From Beggiatoa leptomitoformis (GTDB taxonomy: Bacteria; Pseudomonadota; Gammaproteobacteria; Beggiatoales; Beggiatoaceae): a DNA stretch of 64,000 nt. The notes under the pieces were generated by a model. That model searched no databases and was not told the origin of the DNA. It was given only the letters and a program-made list of their open reading frames with translations. The DNA lies in contig NZ_CP012373.2 in NCBI RefSeq assembly GCF_001305575.3, positions 3,824,799 to 3,888,798 on the forward strand. Direction: 5' to 3'. This document shows positions 1 through 8,926 of the stretch, piece by piece. A program made the translations under genes and the position numbers. Within the stretch, counting starts at the first letter, position 1, and every line of letters begins with the position of its first letter.

Positions 1-874
1 GGTAAGAAGTGCCACCATTCCAGCCTGTTGTTGCACAGGCGTTGTAAGTTGTTGGCCCTTTACAACCCATTTTATAGAGACAATATCCCTGTTTCGCCCC
101 TTCATCATCCCAACTTTCTACAAAACGCCCTGCGTCAAAATGGGCGCGTCTATAGCATTTATCATGAATTCGTTTACTGTAAAACAGGGTTGGGCGTAGT
201 TGTGTATCTAGTTCGGGTAATTCTTTAAATGTTAATAAGTAAACCAAAATACCAACCATAACTTCAGCAATGGGTGGACAACCCGGTACTTTTATAATGG
301 GTATATCAGCGGTAACTAGTTTGTGTACAGGGGTTGCTTGGGTTGGATTAGGGTAAGCGGCTTGTACACAACCGTTAGAGGCGCAACTCCCCCATGCAAT
401 AATCAATTTTGCATCTGGAATTGCACGGTTAAGTTGTTCAGAAAAGGGTTTTCCGCCAACAATACAGGACATCCCTTCTTGTGCGATAGGCGCGTTACCT
501 TCTACGGCTAATATATAATTACCCTTATATGTTTCCATGATTTGCGCTAGACAATCTTCTGCTTGCTTGCCTGCAGCCGCCATTAAAGTCGGGTCATAGT
601 CTAGGGAAATCATTGATAAAATAACGTCTTTTGCTAATGGCTGGGCAGCCCGAATAAAAGATTCTGAACAGCAAGTACATTCCAAGCCGTGCAACCATAA
701 GACGGGTTGACGTACTTCAGTTTCCATTGCATAAACAACTTTGCTGATGTAGTCAGGTGATAAGCCTAATGAGGTTGTCATCAATGCGCAGAATTTTAAA
801 AAACTACGGCGCGTAATGCCTTGACGTTTCATCACGTCATAGTAACTTTCTAGTGCTATCTTGGCGGGTTTCAT
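1..874 (-). CDS. [NiFe]-hydrogenase small subunit, C-terminus off window
   Basis: Electron-transfer subunit of a membrane-bound uptake [NiFe]-hydrogenase; it carries the Fe-S relay that takes electrons from H2 oxidation. Reading the minus strand from the ATG at 872-874 gives an open frame to the window edge (about 291 residues of a usual 350-370). The N-terminus has a twin-arginine signal (RRSFLKFC, near residue 18), so the enzyme is exported folded to the periplasmic face. The proximal-cluster region reads [14 protein letters not shown], with later [14 protein letters not shown] and [11 protein letters not shown] segments, all diagnostic of the family. It lies 14 bp downstream of a cytochrome c gene on the same strand and is probably the third gene of one operon; the large subunit would be expected beyond the left edge. 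Family certain; subgroup not determined. Confidence 0.93.
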   Translation of the reverse strand, partial: MKPAKIALESYYDVMKRQGITRRSFLKFCALMTTSLGLSPDYISKVVYAMETEVRQPVLWLHGLECTCCSESFIRAAQPLAKDVILSMISLDYDPTLMAAAGKQAEDCLAQIMETYKGNYILAVEGNAPIAQEGMSCIVGGKPFSEQLNRAIPDAKLIIAWGSCASNGCVQAAYPNPTQATPVHKLVTADIPIIKVPGCPPIAEVMVGILVYLLTFKELPELDTQLRPTLFYSKRIHDKCYRRAHFDAGRFVESWDDEGAKQGYCLYKMGCKGPTTYNACATTGWNGGTSY

Positions 875-888
875 TGTGCTTAATTCTC

Positions 889-1683
889 CTACGGAATGCT
901 GACTTGACGACAAGATTGACTGGTTGCGTTGCTGATATAGCTTGCGATTTGTGCAAGGTCATCATCCGTTAAGCGACTCACAATGCTTTTTTTAGCAGGC
1001 ACAAAGTTGACAGAGTTTTTAACTAATTCAGGAAATTGTGCGGCTAAAAATCCATCCTCATGACAAGCACTACAATATTGTTGATACAGGGTTGCACCCT
1101 TGCTTTGAAATGTCGCAAGGCTGGTTTCACTCAAGATTTGTTTTTCACAATCAACAGCATCATCCGCAATACCGTTGGCATTACAGTCGCTATCCGCGAT
1201 ACCGTCCCGATTTTCATCATGACTAATATGCGGTGGCAAGCCGACGCTAAATTGTAGGCTTTGTACGGGCATTAGCCATGCGTTGCTGTCAAAGGGGGAT
1301 TGGTTACTGGCGGTAATAACTTGATAAAGTGGATAAATCCCTGTTGTTATAAAACTGATGGGGATATTTAATAAAATTTGTTGATTTGTATAGGTTTGAT
1401 TTTGTGCATAGGGAATAGGGGTTGTTTGCAAGCCTAGTTCAGGGGTAAAAAAGTAGAGTTGTTGGTCGGATAAAATAGTGGCTAGATACAAGTCGCCTTG
1501 CAAGGGTGCAGGTAGCACTAAAACAGCTTGTAAGGGTTGTTCTGCTTGAAATAATACAACCGCAGGACTTTCTAATGTAGCCTCTGTTGCAACTATTGGA
1601 AAACTCAGTACTAATGAAACAAAACCAAGAAGTGCGCGAAACATAAATTTCCTGTCACTCATTGAGTAGAAAAGAGAGTCCAA
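889..1683 (-). CDS. Secreted monohaem cytochrome c with N-terminal beta domain
   Basis: Predicted exported c-type cytochrome of 264 residues. A hydrophobic signal segment ([18 protein letters not shown]) is followed by a roughly 120-residue domain of predicted beta character ([20 protein letters not shown]), then a short Asp/Asn-rich stretch ([20 protein letters not shown]) resembling calcium-binding type-3 repeats, and a C-terminal cytochrome domain with one haem site CSACH. Translation may instead start at the internal Met of MSDRKF or MFRALL, which would give a more usual signal peptide. The N-terminal domain is clearly paralogous to that of the next gene upstream (shared [10 protein letters not shown] and YPLY blocks). 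Position directly before the hydrogenase small subunit suggests a periplasmic electron acceptor for that enzyme. The role is inference; the haem site and export signal are seen. Confidence 0.75.
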   Translation of the reverse strand: MDSLFYSMSDRKFMFRALLGFVSLVLSFPIVATEATLESPAVVLFQAEQPLQAVLVLPAPLQGDLYLATILSDQQLYFFTPELGLQTTPIPYAQNQTYTNQQILLNIPISFITTGIYPLYQVITASNQSPFDSNAWLMPVQSLQFSVGLPPHISHDENRDGIADSDCNANGIADDAVDCEKQILSETSLATFQSKGATLYQQYCSACHEDGFLAAQFPELVKNSVNFVPAKKSIVSRLTDDDLAQIASYISNATSQSCRQVSIP

Positions 1684-1764
1684 CAGAAAAGTCGGGGAAT
1701 TATTGGACTCTATAAAATAAAATTAAGGTAGGTATCTGAAGCAGTTGTTTTTATGGAGGTAAAA

Positions 1765-2430
1765 CTAGCGGCTACCTGAAATAACACTGGTCATGTAGTT
1801 GGCAATGGACGTTAATTCTGCATCGGTTAGAAAACTGAGGTATTTCATGCCACCATCATTTGCATTAATGGCGCGACGGGTTTTTGACGCAGAGCTGGCA
1901 TCGGAATATCGCGTGCCATGACAGCTTTGACAGTTATCTACATACAGTGTTTTACCAGCGGCTATATCGTCTGTGGTCGTGGTTGTTGTACTACTGCTAG
2001 TTGATAAAACAACAACCGTTGTTACATGTAATCCATCAATCCCTTCTAACCAATTATTTACATCATAAGGTGATGTCCCTGTTTTAACAGTTAATTCGTA
2101 TAAGGGATAGTTTCCCGCTGTTAAACCCAAAACAGGTATAGAGAGTAGAGAGTAATTACCTGAAAATAAAGTATTTGTCCGATAAGGAATGGCTTCTGTG
2201 GTTATTCCAACAGATTCGGTAATAAACAGTAGGCTAGTGGTATTGGGCAATAGCGTTGCTAAATACAAATCGCCTTGTACGGGTGTATCAAAAACAGCAC
2301 TGAGAACGAGGGTATCATTTTGTGCAAGAGAGGCATTGGCAACGGTTAAACCATTAGAGTAAGCAATATTTGCATATAATACAGTGCTTATACTGAGGGC
2401 AATTAATAGCTTACGAAAAGAAACAGACAT
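1765..2430 (-). CDS. Secreted monohaem cytochrome c, paralog of neighbour
   Basis: Predicted periplasmic cytochrome of 221 residues. I start it at the ATG at 2428-2430 because a good ribosome site (AAGGA) lies 7 bases upstream and the protein then opens with a classical signal peptide (MSVSFRKLLIALSIS...); a longer frame from 2487 adds 19 residues without a signal. Next come a beta-type domain ([24 protein letters not shown]), a Ser/Thr linker (STSSSTTTTTTDD) and a C-terminal cytochrome domain with haem site CQSCH. It pairs with the following cytochrome gene as a tandem duplication, but lacks that gene's Asp-rich insert. First gene of the likely cytochrome-cytochrome-hydrogenase operon. Confidence 0.75.
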   Translation of the reverse strand: MSVSFRKLLIALSISTVLYANIAYSNGLTVANASLAQNDTLVLSAVFDTPVQGDLYLATLLPNTTSLLFITESVGITTEAIPYRTNTLFSGNYSLLSIPVLGLTAGNYPLYELTVKTGTSPYDVNNWLEGIDGLHVTTVVVLSTSSSTTTTTTDDIAAGKTLYVDNCQSCHGTRYSDASSASKTRRAINANDGGMKYLSFLTDAELTSIANYMTSVISGSR

Positions 2431-2785
2431 GATAATTTCCTTGGGGTATCTGGTTATTGGTAGTTCGTTTGATACCACTGTATTCACCTAAAATTAAGAA
2501 AGCATTAATACACTTATTTTTATAGGTGTTTGTTTTAAAAATGTTTGAATGCAGTTTAAGACTTAATTGTAAGGATTTTTTGAGGAAACTATGAATAAAT
2601 TGTGAAGATGGCTTTATGCTTACTGGGAGATGTACTTTTTTGTCTGAACCAGAATTTGTAGGATTAACAGAATTAAAAAATATCAGTTTCTCAATTTTTC
2701 GCTTAAATTAATGATGAAAATGCTGTAAATCCTGATTCAGGCAGTTTAAATATAAGTTGTTCGGACAAACCCAAAGGAGATTTTT
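2431..2785. other. Divergent intergenic region, no gene seen
   Basis: This 355-bp AT-rich stretch separates the leftward cytochrome/hydrogenase operon from the rightward SoxYZ-like operon, so it should hold both promoters. I see no convincing -35/-10 pair, no sigma-54 element and no RNA gene. A good ribosome site (AAAGGAG) ends the region, just before the gene at 2786. Confidence 0.5.
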
Positions 2786-3628
2786 ATGCGGATTTTTAAC
2801 GTTTGGCAGTGGGGCGTATGGTGTTTTATCTGTGGTTTGCAACCATTGGTTACGGCACAAGAGGCAATCGCGCCAGAGACAACAGATTCATTAGAAACAG
2901 TAGCATGGAGTCATGCGCGTACTGTATTATTCGGAAGTCGTCCTATTGAAACAACGCAAGATTTAATTAAGTTGGACGCGCCGTATCGTGCGGAAGACGC
3001 GGCCATTGTGCCAATTACAATTAAATCGGGTATTCCACAAAATTCAGCACATTATATTCAACAAATTTATTTATTTATTGATAATAATCCTGTGCCATTA
3101 GCGGCAAAATTTATCTTAACGCCCGACAGTGGTTTAGCAGATATTTCAACCCGTGTGCGGGTTGATAGTTATACACCTATGCGTGTGATTGCTGAGTTAA
3201 ATGATGGGCAATTATTTATGGATAGTCGTTATGTAAAAGCCAGCGGCGGTTGTTCTGCACCTGTGGAGAAAGACCAAGCAGCAGCACAGGCTAGATTAGG
3301 CAAAATGCGCTTAAAGATTGTCGATGAGGCATCAGCAAAGCAACCACTACTTGCACAATTAATGATTAGTCATCCTAATAATTCAGGATTGCAAATGGAT
3401 CAAGTCAGTCGTTTATATGTGCCTGCGCATTTCGTTAAGGAAATTAAGGTACGTTTTAATGACACGTTAATAATGTCCGCAGAAACGGATATTTCCATCA
3501 GTACAGACCCCAGTTTTCGGTTTTATGTACGTCCGACGGGCGCGACCAGTGGTACATTAACCGCAGAAGTACTAGATTCAACAGGCGCACGATTTACGAC
3601 GAGTCAACAGCTTAAATATAATCCATAA
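2786..3628 (+). CDS. SoxYZ-like fused sulfur carrier
   Basis: Predicted periplasmic carrier of 280 residues that fuses a SoxY-like N-terminal half to a SoxZ-like C-terminal half. The N-terminus is a signal peptide ending near VTAQEA. The carrier cysteine is in VKASGGCSAP (about residue 156), matching the flexible GGCGG-type arm on which Sox substrates are bound covalently, but here internal because the SoxZ half follows (KMRLKI..., SISTDPSFRFYV). The family is best known as the quinoprotein dehydrogenase-associated SoxYZ-like carrier. No quinoprotein dehydrogenase lies next to it here; the following genes are DUF4350, MoxR and a barrel protein. The substrate is unknown; sulfur-compound carriage is inferred from the conserved Cys. 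Confidence 0.8.
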   Translation: MRIFNVWQWGVWCFICGLQPLVTAQEAIAPETTDSLETVAWSHARTVLFGSRPIETTQDLIKLDAPYRAEDAAIVPITIKSGIPQNSAHYIQQIYLFIDNNPVPLAAKFILTPDSGLADISTRVRVDSYTPMRVIAELNDGQLFMDSRYVKASGGCSAPVEKDQAAAQARLGKMRLKIVDEASAKQPLLAQLMISHPNNSGLQMDQVSRLYVPAHFVKEIKVRFNDTLIMSAETDISISTDPSFRFYVRPTGATSGTLTAEVLDSTGARFTTSQQLKYNP

Positions 3629-3675
3629 CGGTATTGATTAGGGCGACATAGTTCGCCCTTATTTTTGGAGGCCAT

Positions 3676-4833
3676 GTGAAAAAACTGTCAAACGAATGGA
3701 TTTGGTCAATTATAGTGATTGTCAGTTTAGTTGTGTGGGGCGCGTGGTTTCTAACAAACTACCAGTTGGTTTTAAAACAACGTGAGATAGGATTTCAAGG
3801 AGAGGCAAGATATAACGACTTACTTGCAGCACAACGATTTATTGAAAAAATGGGTACAGCAGCCGAGACAGTTACCGCATTTTCTCAGTTAAAACAGCCA
3901 TTAAGTGTAAAAGATACGGTCATTTTAGCAACACATTGGTCGTATATTGATAGATATCAGGTTGATTTTTTACTGGAATGGGTGAATAACGGGGGTTCTT
4001 TAATCGTAACGCATCGCCTGCCAAGCAATAATTCATCACAGAAAAATAAATATAATTCGCACGAACATTTTCTAGAAATTACACAAACAAAAGTAATTGA
4101 AAAAAAGAAATCAAATGACGACCCGTACAAGAAAACAACGTTAGTTACTTTAAATAATTTGCCCTTAACATTAATGATAGATACTGATTTGACGTTAGAA
4201 ACGGCACAAAAACCCAGTATAGAATTGACAACGGAACAAGGTACTTATCTGTTATCCCATCAATATGGAAAGGGATATATTACCGTCGTGACTGATTTAT
4301 TTTGTATTGAAAATGAAGAAATTAATCATTATGACCACGCCGCATTTTTATGGAAATTAGTTCATTTATCCCACACAGCTACTAAGGTATGGTTGTGGCA
4401 ACCGATTGGAGAAGGATTTTCTTTGTTCGCCTTGCTGAAAACCTACGGGTGGATGGTATTTGTTAGTGCAACTGTTTTTTTAATCCTCTGGCTATGGGCA
4501 ATCAGTCGACGTTTTGGGAGTGTTTTACCTGAACCCAGTTTAGCGCGTCGACGGTTGTTAGAACATATTGAAGCCAGCGCTTATTACTTATGGCAACATA
4601 AACAAAGTGATATACTGTTAGAACGAACACGCCAAGCGGTACTGCAACGCTTAGAAAGCGTACATCCTGACTGGTTACATTTAAAACCACCTCAACTGTA
4701 TGATAATATTTCACAAATTTCTGCTGTAACGGTTAAGGATGTCCAACAGGCATTACACGCGCCGTTAGCTAAAACGCCTGCCACATTTACAACTGCTATT
4801 CAAACACTTAGCAAAATAAGGAAAGCCTTATGA
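3676..4833 (+). CDS. DUF4350 domain membrane protein
   Basis: Protein of 385 residues with an N-terminal membrane anchor (WIWSIIVIVSLVVWGAWFLT), a soluble domain resembling the DUF4350/glutamine-amidotransferase-like fold (TVILATHWSYID, WVNNGGSLIVTHRLP), and a second membrane segment near residues 255-275 (WMVFVSATVFLILWLWAI) followed by a helical cytoplasmic tail. Translation starts at GTG 3676: the overlapping ATG at 3674 is followed at once by TGA, and a GGAG ribosome site is 5 bases upstream of the GTG. It overlaps the next gene by 4 bases (ATGA). In other genomes this family sits with MoxR and DUF58 proteins; the DUF58 member is missing here. Function not established. Confidence 0.75.
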   Translation: MKKLSNEWIWSIIVIVSLVVWGAWFLTNYQLVLKQREIGFQGEARYNDLLAAQRFIEKMGTAAETVTAFSQLKQPLSVKDTVILATHWSYIDRYQVDFLLEWVNNGGSLIVTHRLPSNNSSQKNKYNSHEHFLEITQTKVIEKKKSNDDPYKKTTLVTLNNLPLTLMIDTDLTLETAQKPSIELTTEQGTYLLSHQYGKGYITVVTDLFCIENEEINHYDHAAFLWKLVHLSHTATKVWLWQPIGEGFSLFALLKTYGWMVFVSATVFLILWLWAISRRFGSVLPEPSLARRRLLEHIEASAYYLWQHKQSDILLERTRQAVLQRLESVHPDWLHLKPPQLYDNISQISAVTVKDVQQALHAPLAKTPATFTTAIQTLSKIRKAL

Positions 4834-5840
4834 ATGACATGCTCCCCCCCGTTGACGCTGGTGTTGCTCCGTCTGTTAAAAATGGGATGGCGCGTGCTAT
4901 AGAGATTGTGCAAGCTATTCGCCAAGAAATTAGCCATGCGGTTGTTGGGCAAACGGAGGTGATTGACCAAGTGATGGTTGCCTTGCTTGCGGCGGGACAT
5001 GTGTTATTAGAAGGTGTTCCCGGTTTGGGAAAAACTTTATTGGTTCAAGCATTAGCAAAAACATTTGAGGGTAAATTTGCACGTATTCAGTTTACCCCTG
5101 ATTTAATGCCCAGCGATGTCACGGGACATGCGTTATATGATTTAAAAAGTGAAGAATTTAAAATCCGTAAAGGCGCGATTTTTACCCATTTATTGTTGGC
5201 GGATGAAATTAATCGCGCCCCTGCAAAAACCCAAGCGGCTTTGTTGGAAGTGATGCAGGAGTTGCAAGTGACGATTGAGGGAAAATCTTTTCCTGTCCCT
5301 TTACCTTTTATGACCTTAGCAACGCAAAATCCGATTGAACAAGAGGGAACATATCCTTTACCTGAAGCGCAGTTAGACCGTTTTTTACTTAAAATTCGGT
5401 TAAATTATCCCAGTGAACAAGAAGAAATTCAGCTTTTAAAACAAGTTACTGCTGCTAAAGTAGGCGAGCGTTTAGATGTCAGTACGGTTGCGAAAGTGGT
5501 TAAAGCAGAAACGATTATTACCTTACAAAAATTAACCGCAACCGTAAAAGTAGATGAACGAATTTATACTTATGTTAATCAAATCATTCGTGCAACCCGA
5601 ACCTATACGGGTATCAGTGTTGGTGCGGGTCCTCGTGGTGGGATTTCGTTGATACGGGCGGCACGGGCGATGGCCTTATTAGCTGAACGTAATTTTGTTA
5701 TTCCTGATGATGTCAAAAATATTGCCTTAGCCGTATTACGCCATCGGATTACCCTTGCGCCAGAGTTAGAAATTGAGGGCTTAGACGCGGACAATGTCTT
5801 ATTAGGCTTGTTAGAAAAAATTGATGCGCCGCGTTTATAG
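4830..5840 (+). CDS. MoxR-family AAA+ ATPase
   Basis: Cytoplasmic AAA+ chaperone-like ATPase of 336 residues, usual length for MoxR. Walker A is GVPGLGKT (about residue 66), Walker B is LLADEINRAP, sensor 1 falls in TLATQNPIEQEGTYPLPEAQLDR, and the C-terminal lid carries GPRGGISLIRAARAMAL. MoxR proteins remodel or activate partner proteins, often vWA-domain (DUF58) ones. Coupled by a 4-base overlap to the DUF4350 gene, so the two are probably co-translated. No DUF58 or vWA partner gene follows; its 3' end overlaps the barrel gene instead. Confidence 0.93.
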   Translation: MNDMLPPVDAGVAPSVKNGMARAIEIVQAIRQEISHAVVGQTEVIDQVMVALLAAGHVLLEGVPGLGKTLLVQALAKTFEGKFARIQFTPDLMPSDVTGHALYDLKSEEFKIRKGAIFTHLLLADEINRAPAKTQAALLEVMQELQVTIEGKSFPVPLPFMTLATQNPIEQEGTYPLPEAQLDRFLLKIRLNYPSEQEEIQLLKQVTAAKVGERLDVSTVAKVVKAETIITLQKLTATVKVDERIYTYVNQIIRATRTYTGISVGAGPRGGISLIRAARAMALLAERNFVIPDDVKNIALAVLRHRITLAPELEIEGLDADNVLLGLLEKIDAPRL

Positions 5841-6789
5841 GGGGATTGGAAGACATTGTTTACTTGCACTTGCCAAACATTATTGGTGGTTTGTGATGTT
5901 GTTTGCTTGCCCTGTTTGGGCAGAAGAATCGCCCGAAAAAGGGGAAAAAGATGCCGTTGTGGACGGTATTTTAAGTTCTTTTTCTTTACCATTTGAGGAT
6001 TTATTTAAGAAAAAACATGAATCCGAATGGTTGAATTTATGGGATGAGTTTTCGGGGAATATTGGCATTGATATTCCTTTAAGAAAGACAAAGCCGTATA
6101 ACGGGTTAAACTCGCAAGGTCAACAAGGGCGTTATAGCGTCACTTTTCCGATTTCCCTTCGTTATAATCCATTGAGCTATTGGTTTGCTAATGTGAATGC
6201 CTTGCTCTATTTGGATAAAAAATTGCAAGCTCCTTGGGATTCTGACTTCACCTATCGTTTTGGCTATGACGATTGGCATCCTTACACATTGAGTTTGGTC
6301 TATGCTAATTACGATGGTAATCGTTTTCATCCAAACCGTGCGTTAGGGGAGCGACACACGCGGTTTTTAGAAGGAACTTATCGTTTAGGTTGGAAATTTC
6401 CGTTAACACAGATGCTTGCAGAGCCTTTACTCATAGACCCAAATAAAACCATAAACTGTCAGATGGGTTTTAATCTAACTCCCCGTTATGTAGATTTTGT
6501 AACAGAAAGCCGTTTACCGCATAAGCAAACGGTAACAATGGGTTGTCACTATCCGATTATTGAAGACTGGTTATTTAATTTTACTTTATTTTGGTATCCA
6601 CAAGCGGACCAACAACAACCTTGGGATCCTGATTACACCTATAACCTAACGTTTTCTAGTTCACTACCTGGCAATTTAGCTTTACAGTACAGCAATTATT
6701 CAGGAAATCGTTATCCATGGCGTGACCAGCGTGATGCTGCGGATGTAAAAGATGGAAGCATTGGATTATCGTGGTCTTTAGCATGGTAA
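5824..6789 (+). CDS. Predicted outer-membrane beta-barrel, two-fold repeat
   Basis: I do not recognise a named family. The protein (about 321 residues from ATG 5824) has a long N-terminal signal ending in ACPVWA-EES and is rich in alternating aromatic/polar segments typical of outer-membrane barrels. Two internal units are similar: WDSDFTYRFGYDDWHPYTLS...YANYDGNRFHP and WDPDYTYNLTFSSSLPGNLA...YSNYSGNRYPW, so the domain looks duplicated. The start overlaps the end of the MoxR gene by 17 bases; an alternative start lies just past an AGGGGGA sequence (5839-5845). Last gene of the SoxYZ-like/DUF4350/MoxR operon. Its role is unknown; a surface or assembly function linked to MoxR is speculation. 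Confidence 0.6.
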   Translation: MRRVYRGIGRHCLLALAKHYWWFVMLFACPVWAEESPEKGEKDAVVDGILSSFSLPFEDLFKKKHESEWLNLWDEFSGNIGIDIPLRKTKPYNGLNSQGQQGRYSVTFPISLRYNPLSYWFANVNALLYLDKKLQAPWDSDFTYRFGYDDWHPYTLSLVYANYDGNRFHPNRALGERHTRFLEGTYRLGWKFPLTQMLAEPLLIDPNKTINCQMGFNLTPRYVDFVTESRLPHKQTVTMGCHYPIIEDWLFNFTLFWYPQADQQQPWDPDYTYNLTFSSSLPGNLALQYSNYSGNRYPWRDQRDAADVKDGSIGLSWSLAW

Positions 6790-6933
6790 CTTATTGAGTG
6801 AAAAACGATGACGTACACAAAAACTAAATTGCTACTGGTCGAGGACTGTAGCTCTATGCGTTTAGTGTTGCAACATTGGTTGAAAAACTATTGTGATGAA
6901 ATATTGATAGCAACCGATGGACAAGAAGCTTTA

Positions 6934-6950
6934 GGGCGTGTCATCAAATA
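6934..6950 (+). repeat. Left terminal inverted repeat of the IS
   Basis: Seventeen-base end GGGCGTGTCATCAAATA next to target base pair TA (6932-6933). It matches the right end with two mismatches. Confidence 0.9.
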
Positions 6951-7003
6951 GTAAAAAATGTTATATTATAATCATATACCCAGATATCGCCAAGGATAAA
7001 ACA

Positions 7004-7423
7004 ATGAGTCGTCGCTATGCCTTAACCGATGAACAATGGTCAAAACTAGAACCGCTACTCCCTGGGCGTAAAGGACATGTCGGGATGACGGCTAAAGATA
7101 ACCGCTTGTTTATTGATGCTGTTCTATTCCGTTATCGCAGTGGCATTCCTTGGCGCGACCTCCCCGAACGCTTTGGTGATTTCCGTGTCGTCCATACCCG
7201 CTTCAGTCGTTGGTCTAAGAAAGGTGTCTGGGAACGTGTTTTCAAGATACTAAGTGCCGATGCCGATAATGAATATGCCATGATAGACAGCACAATAGTT
7301 AGAGCGCATCAACATAGTAGTGGTGGTGGCGCAGATGAAGCCATTGGACGTAGCGCAGGGGGTTTAAGTACCAAGATTAACTCCGTTGTTGACGCACTGG
7401 GCAATCCGACCCTTTTTTTTTGA
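7004..7423 (+). CDS. IS5-family transposase, OrfA
   Basis: N-terminal transposase frame of 139 residues, from ATG 7004 (ribosome site AAGGAT) to the TGA at 7421-7423. It contains the IS5 N-terminal domain (LTDEQWSKLEPLLPG, FRYRSGIPWRDLPERFG) and the first catalytic aspartate (MIDSTIVRAHQHSSG). The frame ends within a run of nine T; a -1 slip there joins it to OrfB and restores the family's usual join before LTAGQASD. Confidence 0.9.
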   Translation: MSRRYALTDEQWSKLEPLLPGRKGHVGMTAKDNRLFIDAVLFRYRSGIPWRDLPERFGDFRVVHTRFSRWSKKGVWERVFKILSADADNEYAMIDSTIVRAHQHSSGGGADEAIGRSAGGLSTKINSVVDALGNPTLFF

Positions 7424-7752
7424 CTGCGGGACAGGCAAGCGACCTTGAAGGGGCTGATGCTCTTATTCCTCAGATAAAGGCAAACGCTTTATTGGCTGAT
7501 AAGGCTTATGATGCAGATGAACGGGTTAGAGATGTTTTAAAACAGCAAGGCATAGAACCTGTGATTCCGTTCAGGAAAAATCGTTTAAATCCACCTGATT
7601 ATGATAAAGCTCTTTATAAGGCACGTTATTTAATCGAGCATTTCTTTGGTAAATTAAAGCAATATCGTGCAATAGCTACACGATATGATAAACGCGCTAG
7701 GAATTTCTTAAGTGGGGTTTATTTGGCTTCTACCTTGATTCTTTTAGCTTGA
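7420..7752 (+). CDS. IS5-family transposase, OrfB (made by -1 frameshift)
   Basis: C-terminal transposase half of about 110 residues in the -1 frame, beginning LTAGQASDLEGADAL. It supplies the second aspartate (LLADKAYDAD) and the glutamate (LIEHFFGKLKQYR), completing the DDE triad. Probably translated only as an OrfA-OrfB fusion after slippage on the poly-T run. The -1 shift is inferred from frame geometry and family architecture. Confidence 0.88.
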   Translation: MTAGQASDLEGADALIPQIKANALLADKAYDADERVRDVLKQQGIEPVIPFRKNRLNPPDYDKALYKARYLIEHFFGKLKQYRAIATRYDKRARNFLSGVYLASTLILLA

Positions 7753-7767
7753 ACCTTTAACCCTTCT

Positions 7768-7784
7768 TATTTGATGACAGGCTC
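7768..7784 (-). repeat. Right terminal inverted repeat of the IS
   Basis: Read on the minus strand this is GAGCCTGTCATCAAATA, the partner of the left end. The duplicated TA follows at 7785-7786 and the interrupted gene resumes there. Confidence 0.9.
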
Positions 7785-8926
7785 TAAGCATTTTTCGAGA
7801 AAATCCTGATATTAATTTGGTGTTGACAGATTGGATTATGCCCAATATTGACGGGTTGCAATTGTGCCAACTGATACGCCAAGCAGAATTACCTCATTAT
7901 GTTTATGTGATTGTTTTAACAGGAAAAGATGAGCGTGAAAGTTCTTTAGTACAAGGGCTTAATGCGGGAGCGGATGATTTTCTTTTTAAGCCGATAGACC
8001 CAAATAAACTACGAATTCGCTTACAAATGGCGTTTCGGATTTTGGGTTTAGAACAAACCTTAGCAGAACGTAATCGAAAGTTGTATCACACCTATGAGCA
8101 AATACGGCAGGATTTACTCCTTGCTTCTGTGATGCAGAAAAACCTTCTTCCTGCTAAAGGTCATGTAGATAATATTGTATTTGATTGGCTTTTTTATCCT
8201 AGCCATTTTATTGCAGGTGATATATTTAATTATTTTGAACTCACGGATGAATATCTAGCCTTTTATCATCTGGATGTATCTGGGCATGGGGTACGCTCTG
8301 CATTATTATCATTCACCTTACATCATTACATCAATAATAAAGGTGGACAATCTAGTGTGTTGCGTTACAAAGACGCTGAGGGTGTTTATCAGCCTGTGCC
8401 ACCAGAACAAGTTGTTTCCGCGCTTAATCAACGCTTTACTGACTCAGGCGATTTATATTTTACGATGGTTTATGGGTATTTACATAAAGCAACGGGCGTT
8501 GTGCAATTTACACAAGCAGGGCATCCTTGCCCTATCCATTTAACAACAACACAACATCAAGCCAATTTTTGTGGGGGAAGTGGCTTTCCTGTTGCTCTGT
8601 TTCCTAACTCTGACTACGAAAGACTTAGCTTGCAAATGGTAGAAGGCGATAGATTATTTATTTATTCGGATGGAATTACAGAGTGTTTGAATGCCGTACA
8701 ACAAAGCTATTCTGAACAACGTTTATTGAGTTTATTACAAAATACGGCAGACCAAACACTAGAACAAACACTACAATCGTTATGTGATGAACTCTTTGAT
8801 TGGCAAGGAAATGGGCAGTTTGAAGATGACATGACATTATTAGCAATTGAATATCATGCGCCACTATCGTTTAAATAACGTTATAAAAAAACTTTAACAC
8901 GACCAATTAGACTAACGGAATTTTTT

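Larger units (their letters stand above)
6934..7784 (+). mobile_element. IS5-family insertion sequence (IS427-like group), complete
   Basis: An 851-bp element bounded by imperfect terminal inverted repeats (left GGGCGTGTCATCAAATA; right end read inward GAGCCTGTCATCAAATA, 15 of 17 matching) and flanked by a 2-bp TA duplication (6932-6933 and 7785-7786). It carries two overlapping transposase frames joined by a nine-T run (7413-7421). Size, TA target and split frames fit the IS427 subgroup of IS5. The DDE residues are all present, so it may be active. It interrupts the receiver-PP2C gene in the same orientation. Confidence 0.95.
6808..8878 (+). pseudogene. Receiver-PP2C phosphatase gene split by IS insertion
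   Basis: Remains of an RsbU-like response regulator phosphatase. The 5' part (6808-6933) encodes the start of a receiver domain (KLLLVEDCSSMR). The 3' part (from 7787) continues in the same frame with the phosphoacceptor strand VLTDWIMPNIDG, the LTGKDE and KPIDPNKL receiver motifs, and then a SpoIIE/PP2C phosphatase domain (IAGDIF, DVSGHG, TQAGHP, YSDGITE, DDMTLL). Removing 6934-7784 and one copy of the TA duplication rejoins codons for QEALSIFRENPD, giving an intact protein of about 405 residues. As it stands the insertion separates the two halves. The gene would have dephosphorylated the STAS protein encoded 48 bp downstream. A truncated phosphatase could still be made from an internal start (for example TTG 7817), but without a full receiver. 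Confidence 0.9.

Noticed and set aside
1765..2487. Longer reading of the upstream cytochrome from 2487
   Set aside because: The added 19 residues precede a good signal peptide and ribosome site at 2430.
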